A stretch of 64,000 nt of DNA from Harmonia axyridis (taxonomy: Eukaryota > Arthropoda > Insecta > Coleoptera > Coccinellidae). The position numbers and the translations under genes are program-made. Below the pieces are notes generated by a model. The model worked only from the letters and a program-made list of their open reading frames with translations. It searched no databases and had not been told where the DNA came from. Below, in pieces: positions 11,630-22,662 of this stretch; position 1 is the stretch's first letter, and every line of letters starts with the position of its first letter. Where the stretch lies: contig NC_059504.1 in NCBI RefSeq assembly GCF_914767665.1, positions 11,038,501 through 11,102,500 on the forward strand, in the 5' to 3' direction.

Positions 11630-13770
11630 CGAATAGGTGTCCTAGATTGAAGATTCTTCGTAATATCAAATTTTGAAGCTGATCTGATCAGAAACTCTTC
11701 GGGAACTAATATTTGCAAATGGTATTAAAATCATACATCTTTTCGGCGGATGCACTTTAATATAGCGCATCCACCAGATTTCTCTAGACGACATCTAGGA
11801 AAAGTAGCTTAAACCACACCTAGGTAAGTACGTATACGTTACAGGATTCTAATCGTGGTTGGATGTGCTAAAAGTAAGTTCAATAAATTGTGTATAGATG
11901 ACGCTACACAAAAATTCTCTAATTTTTAATTAAATTTTCAAAGAGAAACAGACATTATTGATATGTCATCACTTCTGTCTCATAAGAATCAAGATTCATC
12001 GGTGAAAATATTCTCCAATCAAACCTTTTGAAAGTTTTTCCACGAGACTCGAAATTGAATTTTTCAGGAGCGAATTGATTCCAGATTTGTAATTCGGTGT
12101 GGTCAAATAATCCGTCTATAAAATTTTTGAGCCAAAAAAATTTTTTTTTCGAAATTTGTTCAAGGGAATAACTCAGTTTTGGGAGATGTGAATCTATGCC
12201 TGCCCAGTTTACAATTCATAGAATTTGGCCATCAGAGGGAAGACAAAATCACCCATGAAAATTCCTCCCACAAAACTCAAAATAACTCAGTTTTGGGGAA
12301 TTCTAGTGAGGAACTGATTACAAATGGAAAATCATCATGGAAAATTCTTCGTAACATCAAATGTTGAAGTCGATCTGAATCAAAAACCTTTTTTGGCGAA
12401 ACTCTTTCCAAGGTTATATTATGATAGTTTTATAGAGTTTTAAGGTCGTAGATTCCGAAGCAGGCATTGATTCTTAACAGAAAATTTCTTCTACACCTCA
12501 AAAGCAAATTGAAATGTTTCAGTTGTGGGGCAGGGATACTCATTTCACAAGCGTCAGATTTATTCCACCAGAGGGCAGACCATACCCCCTTCATATTTTC
12601 CCACAAAATTCGAGATAACTCAATTTTGGGGACTTCTAGGTAGGAACTGATTGCAAATACTGATTCAGCAGAAAAATTCCTCTTAATAACAAATTTCAAA
12701 GTTGATCGCAACCAAAAACTTTTTTTGGCGAAAAAATATCAAAGGTTATTGTTTTTCCGAAAAAATCGTCCGATCGAATTCGAACATTTTATCCTACTTT
12801 TAGAGGGTTTCTAGGTCGTAGATTACGTATTAGGCATTGATTCTCACCAGAAAAAATTTTCTACACCCTAAAAGCATAGTTTTTACACGACTGTCGTGGG
12901 GCATCATTTTTCCCATTTTCCAAGCCTCAAATTTATGCCACCAGGGGGCAGACCAAACCGCCTCTAAATTTACCCATAAATCTTGAAATAACTCAATTTT
13001 GGGGTCTTCTAGGGAGGAACTGATTGCGAATAGGAATTCAGCATAAAAATATTTCATAATATCGAATTCTGAAGTCGATCTGAATCAAGAATTTTTTTCC
13101 GAAAAAGGATTCGAAAAAATCATCTGATCCAATTCAAACATTTCATGATAGGATATTGAAGTCGTAGATTTCAAATAGGACAAAAAAAACTGTCTACAAA
13201 TTTAAAGCACAATTTCTCTATAAAATTTGCAATATCTCAGTTTTTCGGGTATGTAAACAAAAACCGACTGCAGATAGTTAGTTATTCAGCATGGAAGTTT
13301 ACTCATTAAATAAAATTTTGAAGGAGATCCGATGCCAAATTTTTATTTTCGCCAAAAAAATTTTATATTACAGTTCCAACCAAAAACTTTTTTTGGTGAA
13401 AAAATATCCAAGGTAATAGCCTTTGTTTTTCCGAAAAAATCGCCCGATCGAATTCGAACAAATTTTGAAGTTGATCTAATCAGAAACTATTTTCATGAAG
13501 TATTGTTCAAAATGGCGGATGCGCTTCAATATAGCACATCAACCAGTTTTCTCTAGGCGCCATCTAGGAAAAATAGCCAAAACCACACCTATGTAATGGC
13601 GATCATACAGTATTCTAATTTTGGTTGGCTGTGATAAGAATTAGTTCAGTGAATTGTATATAGATGACGCATAGGCAAGTTCTCTATTAAATACAATATT
13701 CATCTGTGAATATATTCTCCAATCGAACTCTTGTGATAATTATTCCACAGAACTCGAAATTGAACACCAG
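11630..13770. repeat. degenerate tandem repeat block with flanking direct repeats
   Basis: A word family (…TTCAGCAGAAAAATTC… then AAATTTTGAAGTTGATCTG… then AAAAACTTTTTTTGGCGAAA) recurs near 11660, 12350, 12690, 13060, 13310 and 13460, with spacing of about 150-370 bp apart from one larger gap. Each is usually preceded by AACTCAGTTTTGGGG and AGGAACTGATTGC. The block is framed by diverged direct repeats, 11742-12060 and 13510-13770, both holding GGCGGATGC…TATAGC, ACATCTAGGAAAA and TAGATGACGC. No protein is recognisable. It could be a decayed non-autonomous element that amplified internally, or a satellite. Confidence 0.6.
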
Positions 13771-13800
13771 TTATAATATAGGTAGTCATCATTAAATAAA

Positions 13801-14427
13801 ATGCAATTAAGATACGCTTTACTTTCCACATTCAGTGTACTGACAACATCAGTGCTAACTATTTTAGTTTTGTATTATGTTCTAACGGGAAAAGGAGAAC
13901 AAATAAGCTTCGCATGGTTTCTTTCAAAAACGTCCCCATATATGTGGGGTGCAGTAGGTATTGGATTATCGGTTGCCTCATCTGTTGTTGGTGCTGCAAT
14001 GGGTATTCACACGACAGGAGTTAGTATCGTAGGAGCAGGAGTTAAGGCTCCAAGGATAAAAACTAAAAATTTAGTTTCCATCATTTTCTGTGAGGCTGTG
14101 GCAATTTATGGTTTAATTTTAGCTATTGTTTTATCAAGTAATTTCATAGAAATGACACAAAAAACATGGGAAGATGAGAATTTGATAGCTAAGAATATCA
14201 TTGCTGCACATATAATTTTCGGAGCTGGTTTAACTGTCGGTTTTGTTAACTTATTCTGTGGACTATGCATTGGTATTGTTGGTTCCGGAGCCGCTATTGC
14301 AGATGCTGCCAATGCTTCTCTGTTCATAAAAATTCTAATCATTGAGATCTTTGGAAGTGCTATAGGTCTATTTGGACTCATTGTTGGTATTTATTTGACA
14401 TCAAAAGGATCCATGGGCAACAATTAA
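13801..14427 (+). CDS. VhaPPA1: V-type proton ATPase 21 kDa proteolipid subunit c'' (ATP6V0B / VhaPPA1 family)
   Basis: Subunit of the membrane Vo ring that carries protons through the V-ATPase in endosomal, lysosomal and plasma membranes. The 208 aa product matches the family length (~205). It has an N-terminal hydrophobic helix (~8-28) followed by four proteolipid helices. The hallmark stretch VKAPRIKTKNLVSIIFCEAV is at 81-100, with E98 in a membrane helix, and KILIIEIFGSAIGLFG at 177-192 with E182. ALADA-like GSGAAIADAAN follows the fourth helix. The reading frame is open and intronless. The start is the first ATG, followed at once by a hydrophobic helix. The loop before helix 4 (residues 128-138) differs from the conserved version, so a diverged paralogue or retrocopy is possible. 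An AATAAA lies at 14538. Confidence 0.93.
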   Translation: MQLRYALLSTFSVLTTSVLTILVLYYVLTGKGEQISFAWFLSKTSPYMWGAVGIGLSVASSVVGAAMGIHTTGVSIVGAGVKAPRIKTKNLVSIIFCEAVAIYGLILAIVLSSNFIEMTQKTWEDENLIAKNIIAAHIIFGAGLTVGFVNLFCGLCIGIVGSGAAIADAANASLFIKILIIEIFGSAIGLFGLIVGIYLTSKGSMGNN

Positions 14428-14537
14428 TATATTATCTGTTTGTATATTTGTTTATAGAGAACTATTATAGCTTTATTATAATTTGAATGTAGATTCCACT
14501 ATCTGTATCATAATATACTGTAAAGTTACAAGTTGCC

Positions 14538-14543
14538 AATAAA
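14538..14543 (+). promoter_or_regulatory. poly(A) signal of the V-ATPase c'' gene
   Basis: AATAAA about 110 bp after the stop codon, in a sensible position for the 3' end of this short transcript. No long A-tract follows, so there is no direct retroposition scar. Confidence 0.6.
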
Positions 14544-14567
14544 GTATTTTAAATTTAACATTTTAGA

Positions 14568-15003
14568 AGCAAACTGATGGCAGGATTGCCATTGGTGTGG
14601 TCTCTATAATTTCTTTCCAAGTTTTATTAAGCGCAAAATAGAATATTCATGATTCAGGAAGAACTTGTGGCTATTATTTTTTAATATAGATGAATAATCT
14701 ATTAATTACCAATATATGTAGTCTTTTCAAGAAGTTGATATTCTCTTCAATTGTTATAGGAAATAATAAAGTAGTAAGACGAATCGCACTTAATGTTTTT
14801 ATTCTTCAATGAATTTCTTCCAAATTAGATCCATAAATTGATACTTTTGTTGTTCAAAAAAACTCTGAAAGTAAATAACTACTCGTCAATGTAGAAGTTG
14901 AGAGCCCAATTGCATCAGTCATTCTTACTTGGATTGACAATGGGAAATTAATAAAAAAAACAATTTATTTAGGGTTTTCTTAGCTTTAATTATAAATCCA
15001 TAA
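14568..15003. other. intergenic, 3' ends of convergent V-ATPase c'' and RpS4
   Basis: No gene seen. On the minus strand an AATAAA at 14964-14969 lies 35 bp after the RpS4 stop and is its likely poly(A) signal. The two genes converge on this interval. Confidence 0.55.
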
Positions 15004-16916
15004 TTAATGGGTTTTGGAGGCTAACCTCTTGTCTCTTTCTTCTGCAATGGACAATTTGATACCCTTTCCTCTTGGGAGGGAGACGAAGGCCTTGCTTCCT
15101 TTACCAATGATGAAAACATTGTTCAACCTGAAAATTTAGAGTAAATAAAATTTTTTGTTTGAGGGTGCTGGTCTAAATTGATAGAAGAAAACTTGAGATT
15201 GATATAAAACAAGCAGTATATAAGCTTCCACTACTTAAAAAGGAAATAAAAAAAGGGTCATAAATTATTGTAACATCAAAGTGGCCTTTGAAATGACATC
15301 ATACTAATGAGATTAAGGTACCAACCAAAAATTCCTTTTCACTGTACTTCTTCACAATAACTATCAAACCACGATGTTGGCAATATTGCAATTGACAATC
15401 ATAGATAGTGCATTACCGATTAAAATTTACGAAACCCCTGTTGACTAAAAATTTCCCAAGGCCACAATGCTGTAACGCGCCCTCAATCAGTTAATGAGGC
15501 ATCCCAAACCCTATACACTTATACAAAAAAATATTCCATATCAAACAGTGGAAGTTTCCCCTTAAAAGATGTACAAAAGAAAGGTATCTGTTTTAAGAAC
15601 ATATTAGAACTGGAGATCAAATCATGGGCTCATTAAAATAGCATGTCTATATTATTTGCAGGAAAGCCCTATTCAATCTATATAAATATACTAAAATACA
15701 TATAATAAAAATCTACTAACCTGGTGGCGAAGGTATGACCATTAGCATCTTTAACATGTACAATATCGAAGGATCCTGGATGACGTTCCCTATTCAAAAC
15801 TGTACCAACACGTCCCAAATTCCTACCTCCAGTGATCATACAAAGGTTTCCAGAATCAAATTTGATAAAATCTAAAATTTTAGATGTAGCAATCTCCAAT
15901 TGAATAGAGTCATTGACTTTGATCAATGGGTCAGGATAACGGATGGTACGTCCATCATGCGTCACCAAGAAAGGAATACCCTTTGGTCCAGTTTGTACTC
16001 TCTTCACTTTACAGAGTTTGTACTAAAAACAATGAAAGGTTATACGAATTTTTTTACAATGTAGAAGAGTAATTACCTTAGCTTCTTCAGCTGTGATACG
16101 ATGAATAGTGAATCTGCCTTTAACATCATAGATGAGTCTGAAATATTCACCAGTTTTATCAATGGTGACAACATCTGAAAAATATTACCTTGATTAAGCA
16201 CATTTCAATAAAAAAAATAACTATTACTATTACACCTAGTACATTATCATTAATAATATAGGAATTGTTGTTCTGAAAATGGAGCATTATAGCTTTCAAT
16301 CATATTTTCTTAACAAATGAAACGATTACTTCAAATTATAAAAACCAATTGAACTTGTTACTATTATTTTACTAATCTAAAATATGAGAATCAAATTTGC
16401 GGTAAGCTATAAGGAGCTCAAGAGATTTCAACTTACCCATAAAACCAGCAGGATAATTGGGATCAGTACGGACTTTATTATCAACTTTAATTAATCTTTG
16501 CTTAACAATTTTAGTTACTTCACAGTTGGTTAAAGCGTACTTCAACCTATTTCTCAAAAATATAACTAAAGGAAGTGATTCCCTCAATTTATGGGGACCA
16601 GTTGAGGGTCTTGGTGCGAAAACACCCCCCAATTTGTCCAACATCCATGCTTTGGGAGCGTTTAAACGCTTCAAATGCTTTTTAGGACCACGAGCCTAAA
16701 AAAAATAAATAACATGAGTACGGAATGGTATTGCTTAACCTAACACGAGAGTAAATAATTTTATATTTCACACTATACAGGAAATATTCAATGAAAATAT
16801 TTGTTTAAATAAAATAAATTATGCCTAAGATTTACCATTTTCACTTAAAATTACAAAAAAGAGCGATAACTACACAGATGATAACAGAATGTATCTCACT
16901 TTAAAAGACTTACCAT
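15004..16916 (-). CDS. RpS4: 40S ribosomal protein S4 (eS4)
   Basis: Small-subunit ribosomal protein eS4. Exons on the minus strand: 16916-16914 (the ATG alone), 16695-16437, 16174-16077, 16022-15721 and 15127-15004. They total 786 nt, 261 aa, the usual insect length. After the ATG, exon 2 reads ARGPKKHLKRLNAPKAWMLD. The S4-like RNA-binding part and the central eS4 domain (GEYFRLIYDVKGRFTIHRI, then the KOW-type GGRNLGRVGTVLNRERHPGS) are intact. The protein ends in KLSIAEERDKRLASKTH. All introns have GT..AG ends (GTAAGT, GTAAGT, GTAATT, GTTAGT). Intron 4 carries a MITE-like insertion. The pyrimidine-rich leader upstream fits a TOP mRNA. Confidence 0.97.
15270..15476. mobile_element. MITE-like element in RpS4 intron 4
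   Basis: Imperfect inverted ends (TAACATCAAAGTGGCCTTTG at 15271-15290; the inverse, read as TTACAGCATTGTGGCCTTGG, at the right) enclose ~165 bp. The ends resemble those of the element in Opa1 intron 7 (TAACATCTCAGTTGCCTTTG). The two are probably one family that differs at a few terminal positions. Non-coding. Confidence 0.5.
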
Positions 16917-16933
16917 CTTGGTACAACAAACTT

Positions 16934-16950
16934 CATCAGAAAAAGGCAGA
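16934..16950 (-). promoter_or_regulatory. RpS4: TOP-like start region of RpS4
   Basis: On the minus strand the sequence reads CTGCCTTTTTCTGATG about 20-35 nt before the RpS4 ATG. The CCTTTTTC run is what a 5' terminal oligopyrimidine start looks like in ribosomal protein genes (family knowledge). An upstream ATG (16936-16934) sits a few nucleotides inside such a start, out of frame with the RpS4 ATG. Confidence 0.45.
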
Positions 16951-17759
16951 CGCAATGACAGTTGACAACCTCACAGAGTACTGATCACAGAATAAGAAAT
17001 CTTCATATCAGGTTCTCAGTATTTATGACTCAATATTATCTTTATGATGTTTTAGTTATAAGTTAATTCAAAATTTGTACAAAATATTTCTCAGGACATA
17101 AAATATTAATTATTATAAAATATCCCAAATCCATAAAAAAAATTGAAGAGCAGTAAGGGATAGGTGGTGACATCTATAATAAAACATCACTTCATGTAAT
17201 AACATGAAGACCAACGACAACACCCATTTAACATGCAATTCGCTAATTAAATCCCAAAAAAGTAGTTAGTAATAATAACGAAAAATTCATTTCATTTCTT
17301 TGAATAACCCTTCATATATTTCAATTCTCATCCAAATAGAATATGTTGAAATGAACACGTAAAGTTCTTTGAATTTATGATTAATGTTATGTTTTCCCAA
17401 GTGTGCTGGTTGAAGTTCTGTTTTTGAGTTTTTGTTGAATAAATAATCTAATTTTCTAGATAAATATTTTCGTTATTCAAAAGCGAACTATAAATATTTG
17501 ATCACAATTTAGGTACTCCAACAGAATGAATATACATAAATATATAATAAAAATTCTCAATATTGCTATCAACCCCGAAAATTTCTCAGTACAAAAAGAA
17601 TCACTCGATAAAATTAATGATTGCAGTCAAAGAATGAACTCTTGTTCAAACTATGAATGAGAAGATAAAAATATAATATTCTTCAATGGAATTAAGTTCC
17701 TAAAGTAGAAGTAGAAATAATGACCATAAGTTGATCTGTTTGGGGCTACTGTACTTTTA
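16951..17759. other. gene-free stretch upstream of RpS4
   Basis: AT-rich sequence without a supported gene or transposon. It must hold the RpS4 promoter near its left edge. A mariner element begins at its right edge. Confidence 0.5.
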
Positions 17760-18283
17760 TTTGGCTAATTGAAAAGTCCCCGGTCTGCTGCACAGATGGC
17801 AGTGCTAGTAAATCCATATGATTTTTAGTTAGTACTAAGATTCATAGTGTGTAAGTGTACTGATCAGAGATATGGAGTAGTACCTACTTAAGATGCATCG
17901 TATACCTACTCCTTGATCTCTGGTACTGATTCGATTTTGTTTCAAACTTTTTGATATATCCACCTGTTGTTTTGGAGTTCTGCTTCACCAGAGTTCTGAA
18001 AGGAGGCGCTCTTCAGAAATTTTCCAATTCCCGCTATCTGCCTGGCGCCGTTTAAAAATGAAATATTAATTTTCGACTTTACAAACTTTCACAATAAATT
18101 ACAATTCAGTTCCTATCGAAATTTTAATGGAATCAATGGAATATAATGACAGAGTAAGAAGATTGTTACAATACAAGCATAGAATCTTCAAACATTAGAA
18201 CATCTATATTCTAAGCTTCAAACAGTCAAAATTTTGACAGCCATTAGTTTATGAGTAGCTTCCAAACAACAATTTGAAAAAAG

Positions 18284-19286
18284 ATGGAAAAAAAAGAATT
18301 TCGTGTGCTGATCAAATATTGCTTTTTGAAAGGAAAAAATATAGCTGAAGCAAAATCTTGGCTTGATGAAGAGTTTCCGGGGTCTGCACCAGGAAAATCA
18401 ACCATCATTGATTGGTATGCTAAGTTCAAACGTGGTGCAATGAGCACCGAAGACGGCGAACGCAGTGGACGCCGAAAAGAGGCTGTCACCGAAGAAAAAA
18501 TCAGAAAAGTTCAAGAAATAATTTTGGATGACCCTGAAGTGAAATTGGTCGAGATAGCAGACATTGTGAAGATATCATCTGAACGTGTACATCATATCAT
18601 TCACGAATATTTGGACATGAGAAAAATGGGTACAAAATGGGTGTCGCAAGATCTCACAATGAATTCTGATTCTGAACAATGATTCTGAGCAGTTGTTTGC
18701 GTGCAATTAACCTGAAATTCTGCGTCGATTTGTGACAATGGATGAAACATGGCTCCATAATTTCTCTCCAGAATCCAATCGACAAACAGCTGAGTGGACT
18801 GCACACGATGAACCGAATCCAAAGCTAGGAAAAACACAACAGTCAGCTGGCAAGATTATGGCATCAGTATTCTGGGATGCGCAAGGTATAATATTTATTG
18901 ATTATCTCCAAAAGGGCCAGACAATCAACAGCGACTATGATATAGCGTTATTGGACTGTTTAAAAGATGGACTCGTTAAAAAAACGGCCCGATTTGAAAA
19001 AAATAAAGGTGCTGTTTAATCAAGACAATGCACCGTGTCACAAATCAACGAAAACAATGGCAAAATTGCATGAATTGGGCTTCGAATTGCTTCTGCATCC
19101 ACCGTATTCGCCAGATCTGGCCCCCAGCGACTTTTTCCTGTTCTCAAATCTCAAAAGAATGCTTGCTGGAAAGAAATTTAGCGCCAATGTAGAAGCAATC
19201 GTTGAAACTGAGGCCTATTTTGAAGTGAAAGTCAAATTCTACTACAAAAATGATATCGAAAAGTTGGATGATTGCTATATTCGCGT
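18284..19286 (+). pseudogene. mariner transposase pseudogene (DD34D type)
   Basis: The N-terminal helix-turn-helix half starts at ATG 18284 (KEFRVLIKYCFLKGKNIAEA, later GERSGRRKEAVTEEKIRKVQ). The frame breaks near 18660-18730. The catalytic half continues with MDETWLHNF (first Asp), NQDNAPCHKS (second Asp) and HPPYSPDLAPSDFFLF (third Asp), with another frame change near 18990. The 3' end is cut off by the nested insertion at ~19286. Function lost; the three catalytic Asp codons are still present. Confidence 0.85.
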
Positions 19287-21449
19287 TAAACAAATTAAAA
19301 CTATGTTTGCCACTGAAATCTATTCTAGATGTTTACTACAGTTGAGTTAACAGTCATTTACAATATAACATCCTGACAGCTTCGACGTAAACAGAATTCT
19401 TATAGCACAAAAAAGAAGTATGCTGCTCTTTATTGAGCATTGCATCCTGACGGTTCCTTGTATTTATATATACAAATGTCTTTTGCATACTAGACGTTAT
19501 CTGAGAAACTTGGTTGGATTGTCGAATTAGCACAATTAGAAACCAAAGATCCTCAACATAGAACAAAATAATTTGAACTGTCCCCATCTTATAAGGGTAT
19601 TAACATTTTCAATAATCTACCTGATGAAATTAAGATTTTAAATAAATTCAAATTCAAGGATGACATAAAGCATATATTAATTGAAAATGCTTATTATAGT
19701 GTGGGGGAATACATAGCAGATGGTCATTTCAGATGATCTTCATTCACATATTATGTTTTAAGATTGTATTATATGTTTGTGTTCATTTTTCTCTTAGAAG
19801 TAGCTTTTTATTTTGTACTTCATTATACAGGGTGGCCACTTTTTCAATGGGATTGTATTGGTAACTTTTAAACCATAAGAGTTAGAAGGTCGGTCAAATG
19901 GAGAAAAAGTTGCATGCATAGAAGCATTATCAAGCAGTTCAAACAAATCGAGATTATCAGGTCCGGATTTCGAGATATCATAAGAAAAGTAAATTATGTC
20001 ATTTTGATTTTTCTTTTTTTCCCACTTTATTTCAAATATTATCAAAAAATGTTACAGGAACTTTTTATTCGACAGTAAATTATCCTCAATTTGACGTAAT
20101 CAGATTTCGTATCCAACGTTTCGTACTCTCTGGGCCACCCTCAACCTCATTTTTTTCAATACGGACCTGCATATTTTATGACATTTTTCGGAATAACTTT
20201 TAACGCTGAATTCAACGATATATCATACAATGTCATTCAAAGTAGATTTTCAGGTGATTTTGACCCTTATCCAATTTTCTTCGGGACGGATCTGTATTAC
20301 CTTCATTTAGTTTAATTAACAATATGCAATATGCAATAAATTTCGATAAGAAAATCAACTTACCCATCTTGAACTAAATGGAACATATTAGAATCAAAGA
20401 AAGAAACCAGTATACTGGTTTCTTGGTTCTTCTTTTATAATAATCATTTAAATATTTCAATTCATAATAATTAAACGAAAGTATCATTTAATGAAAGAAA
20501 AATCAAATGATTATTCGAAAATAAATGAAAATTAATGAAGTAAGTGTTTGAAATGTCCACCATTTTGTAAAATGCACTTTACGGTTCTGGAACCCATACT
20601 TCTTATACATTTGCTTGTTTGGTCTCCTTGAATACCTTCCAAACATTCTCAATTTTCTCGCGAGGTATCACTATTGTTGTATTTGTCATTTGAATCGTTG
20701 AAACAAATTACAAATTCGAACTTTATTTTGAGATCATTACGATATAATTTTTGCAAGGCTTGGTATTAAAATTTAAAATCATTGTATTCGCGTCTCTTGA
20801 CTATTTTATTACCAGCAGTTTTTGAAAAATTCCATTCACTGGCCACAGTTCTCGATTATTTTTCTGGGTTCGATTGAATTTGGGTCAGAACATTGATATC
20901 GTTAATAGACTTGTTTTTTCTTACATAAACACCATTAAATTTGGATGAGGGTCAAAATCTCCTGAAAATCAACTTTGAATGACATTGTATGATATATCAT
21001 TGAATTCAGCGTTAAAAGTTATTTCGAAAAATGTCATAAAATATGCAGGTCCGTATTGAAAAAAATGAGGTTGAGGGTGGCCCAGAGAGTACGAAACGTT
21101 GGATACGAAATCTGATTACTTCAAATTGAGGATAATTTACTGTCGAATAAAAAGTTCCTGTAACATTTTTTGATAATATTTGAAATAAAGTGGGAAAAAA
21201 AGAAAAATCAAAATGACATAATTTACTTTTCTTATGATATCTCGAAATCCGGACCTGATAATCTCGATTTGTTTGAACTGCTTGATAATGCTTCTATGCA
21301 TGCAACTTTTTCTCCATTTGACCGACCTTCTAACTCTTATGATTTAAAAGTTACCAATACAATCCCATTGAAAAAGTGGCCACCCTGTATATAACTTGTT
21401 CCATTCATTCTTTTTGTAATGTCGAAGGGATCAATAAAGAAAGAATTAT
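19286..21449 (+). mobile_element. non-LTR retrotransposon 3' fragment inserted in the mariner
   Basis: Sequence outside the foldback element (19286-19827 and 21388-21449) carries a short frame reading LSPSYKGINIFNNLPDEIK, then FKDDIKHILIENAYYSVGEY and a stop at ~19735. This resembles the C-terminal tail of arthropod non-LTR reverse transcriptases. After the foldback element it ends with AATAAAG just before the mariner resumes, as expected for a LINE 3' end. Flanks ATATTCGC (left) and ATATCGC (right) could be an imperfect target-site duplication. The clade is not identified. Confidence 0.5.
19828..21387. mobile_element. foldback element with 447 bp inverted arms
   Basis: The arms 19828-20274 and 20941-21387 are near-identical inverted copies of equal length, starting CAGGGTGGCCAC and flanked by TA on both sides (19826-19827, 21388-21389). 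Each arm therefore encodes the same ~75-residue frame (IIFEIKWEKKKNQNDIIYFS…), which is unlikely to be a real protein. The 666 bp centre contains, on the minus strand at ~20532-20600, the tail VKCILQNGGHFKHLLH followed by a stop, typical of Tc1/mariner-like transposase ends. Together with the TA duplication this suggests a Tc1/mariner-superfamily derivative. Confidence 0.75.
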
Positions 21450-21548
21450 ATCGCCCTCGAAGACAACTATGTTGAATAATAAAATTGAATTTTGCCAAAA
21501 AAATGTTTTTTACTATGGTAGACTGGGAACTTTTCAATTGGCCTGTTA

Positions 21549-22662
21549 CTTCCATTTATTATTGTTAAATTTGAATTCACATTATAGATTTTCTCACCAT
21601 TTTATATCATTTTTAACGGTAATTTAGAAAATAAGCAAAAAACCTTGAATTATTCCAACTAATCTTCAATTGGCAGTTGAAATTGAGGTTTGGCAGCCTC
21701 TTCGAATTTTGCTTTTGTTTGCTATCTTAATATATAAAAAATTATTCACTAAGATAATCTGGAAAGAACTGAAAAATTTGTCAAATAAACTTTATACAGA
21801 AAAAGGGTAATTGATATTTCATGTGATTTTATAATTAGTTTATTAGTCTAATTACCAATATATATATATTATATCATTGTTACAGTATACTAGTATAACA
21901 CTTTCCAAATTAATCTTCAATAAAACACAGCATGTTTGGATACACACTGAGCAAAAACCAGTCTCATAAAAAAATAATTCAACAAAAATTTCAACTGGGT
22001 CATAAGACGAATTCAAAAAATTGAAACCCTTGGAATTAATAATGAATTGAATTTAAAGAAAATTGATTGTATAGAAATCTTAAAGAAAAGGTTTCGAATG
22101 ATAAAATAGAACAGTGTTGACGACAAAACTCTAATATAGTTTCAAAGTTATGATAATTTTTTTAAGAATAAATATCACTATGTTGAAATTTTATATATCC
22201 GCTACTGAATATGCTGAGATAGGTGCAAATAGTGAAGCATTGCTGTTCAATTAATAACATTCCTTTCTAAATATATATATATATACATGGAATTTATATC
22301 TATATATATAGATGGAATTTTCTGTTCGGAGAAGATTCATCACACCAAGGAAAAGCTATATTCCAAAAATCATATCCTTCAATGAACTATTTGCTACATA
22401 TAAGTGAAAATTAAATTTTTTTATAGATTTTCAACAGCCTCTATCTTTTTAACAGATCCGAATAGGAAAAAATGGTGAAGGAAAAAAGTATTTCTATTGA
22501 CCTCAGGAATCTTTGGTTGAAATATATGTACAAGTTAAAGACTCACCCTGTATATATATACTTATTTATATATATGCAAATTTAATAAGGAATAAAACCA
22601 AATATATCTGTGTAAAATTAAAATTATTCTAAAATATACATCAATATCAATTATATACATAA
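21549..22662. other. gene-free stretch with (TA)n runs
   Basis: No gene recognised. Short TA-repeat runs lie at ~21855-21870, 22275-22315 and 22552-22575. The right edge is the 3' flank of the minus-strand LOTUS/Tudor gene. Confidence 0.5.

Larger units (their letters stand above)
17760..21546 (+). mobile_element. mariner element, interrupted by nested insertions
   Basis: TA-flanked element whose inverted ends share AATTGAAAAGTCCC (left, from 17768) and GGGAACTTTTCAATTGGCC (right, to 21543). Target TA dinucleotides lie at 17758-17759 and 21547-21548. The left part carries a broken transposase gene. The mariner sequence stops near 19285 and resumes near 21450. The 37.5 kb copy of the same family shows that these two points are adjacent in an uninterrupted copy. 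The gap is filled by a LINE fragment that itself contains a foldback element. Confidence 0.8.

Noticed and set aside
12179..13556. Short frames inside the 11.6-13.8 kb repeat block
   Set aside because: Frames follow the repeat units in differing phases and encode nothing recognisable.
15128..16913. snoRNA genes in RpS4 introns
   Set aside because: Ribosomal protein introns often host snoRNAs, but I could not find a convincing box C/D or H/ACA pair by eye.
19794..21394. Two nearly identical ~75-83 residue proteins on opposite strands
   Set aside because: They are the same arm of a foldback element read twice; no protein features.
22256..22580. Tandem TA runs as a possible regulatory array
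   Set aside because: Simple low-complexity repeats of a kind expected in AT-rich insect DNA.
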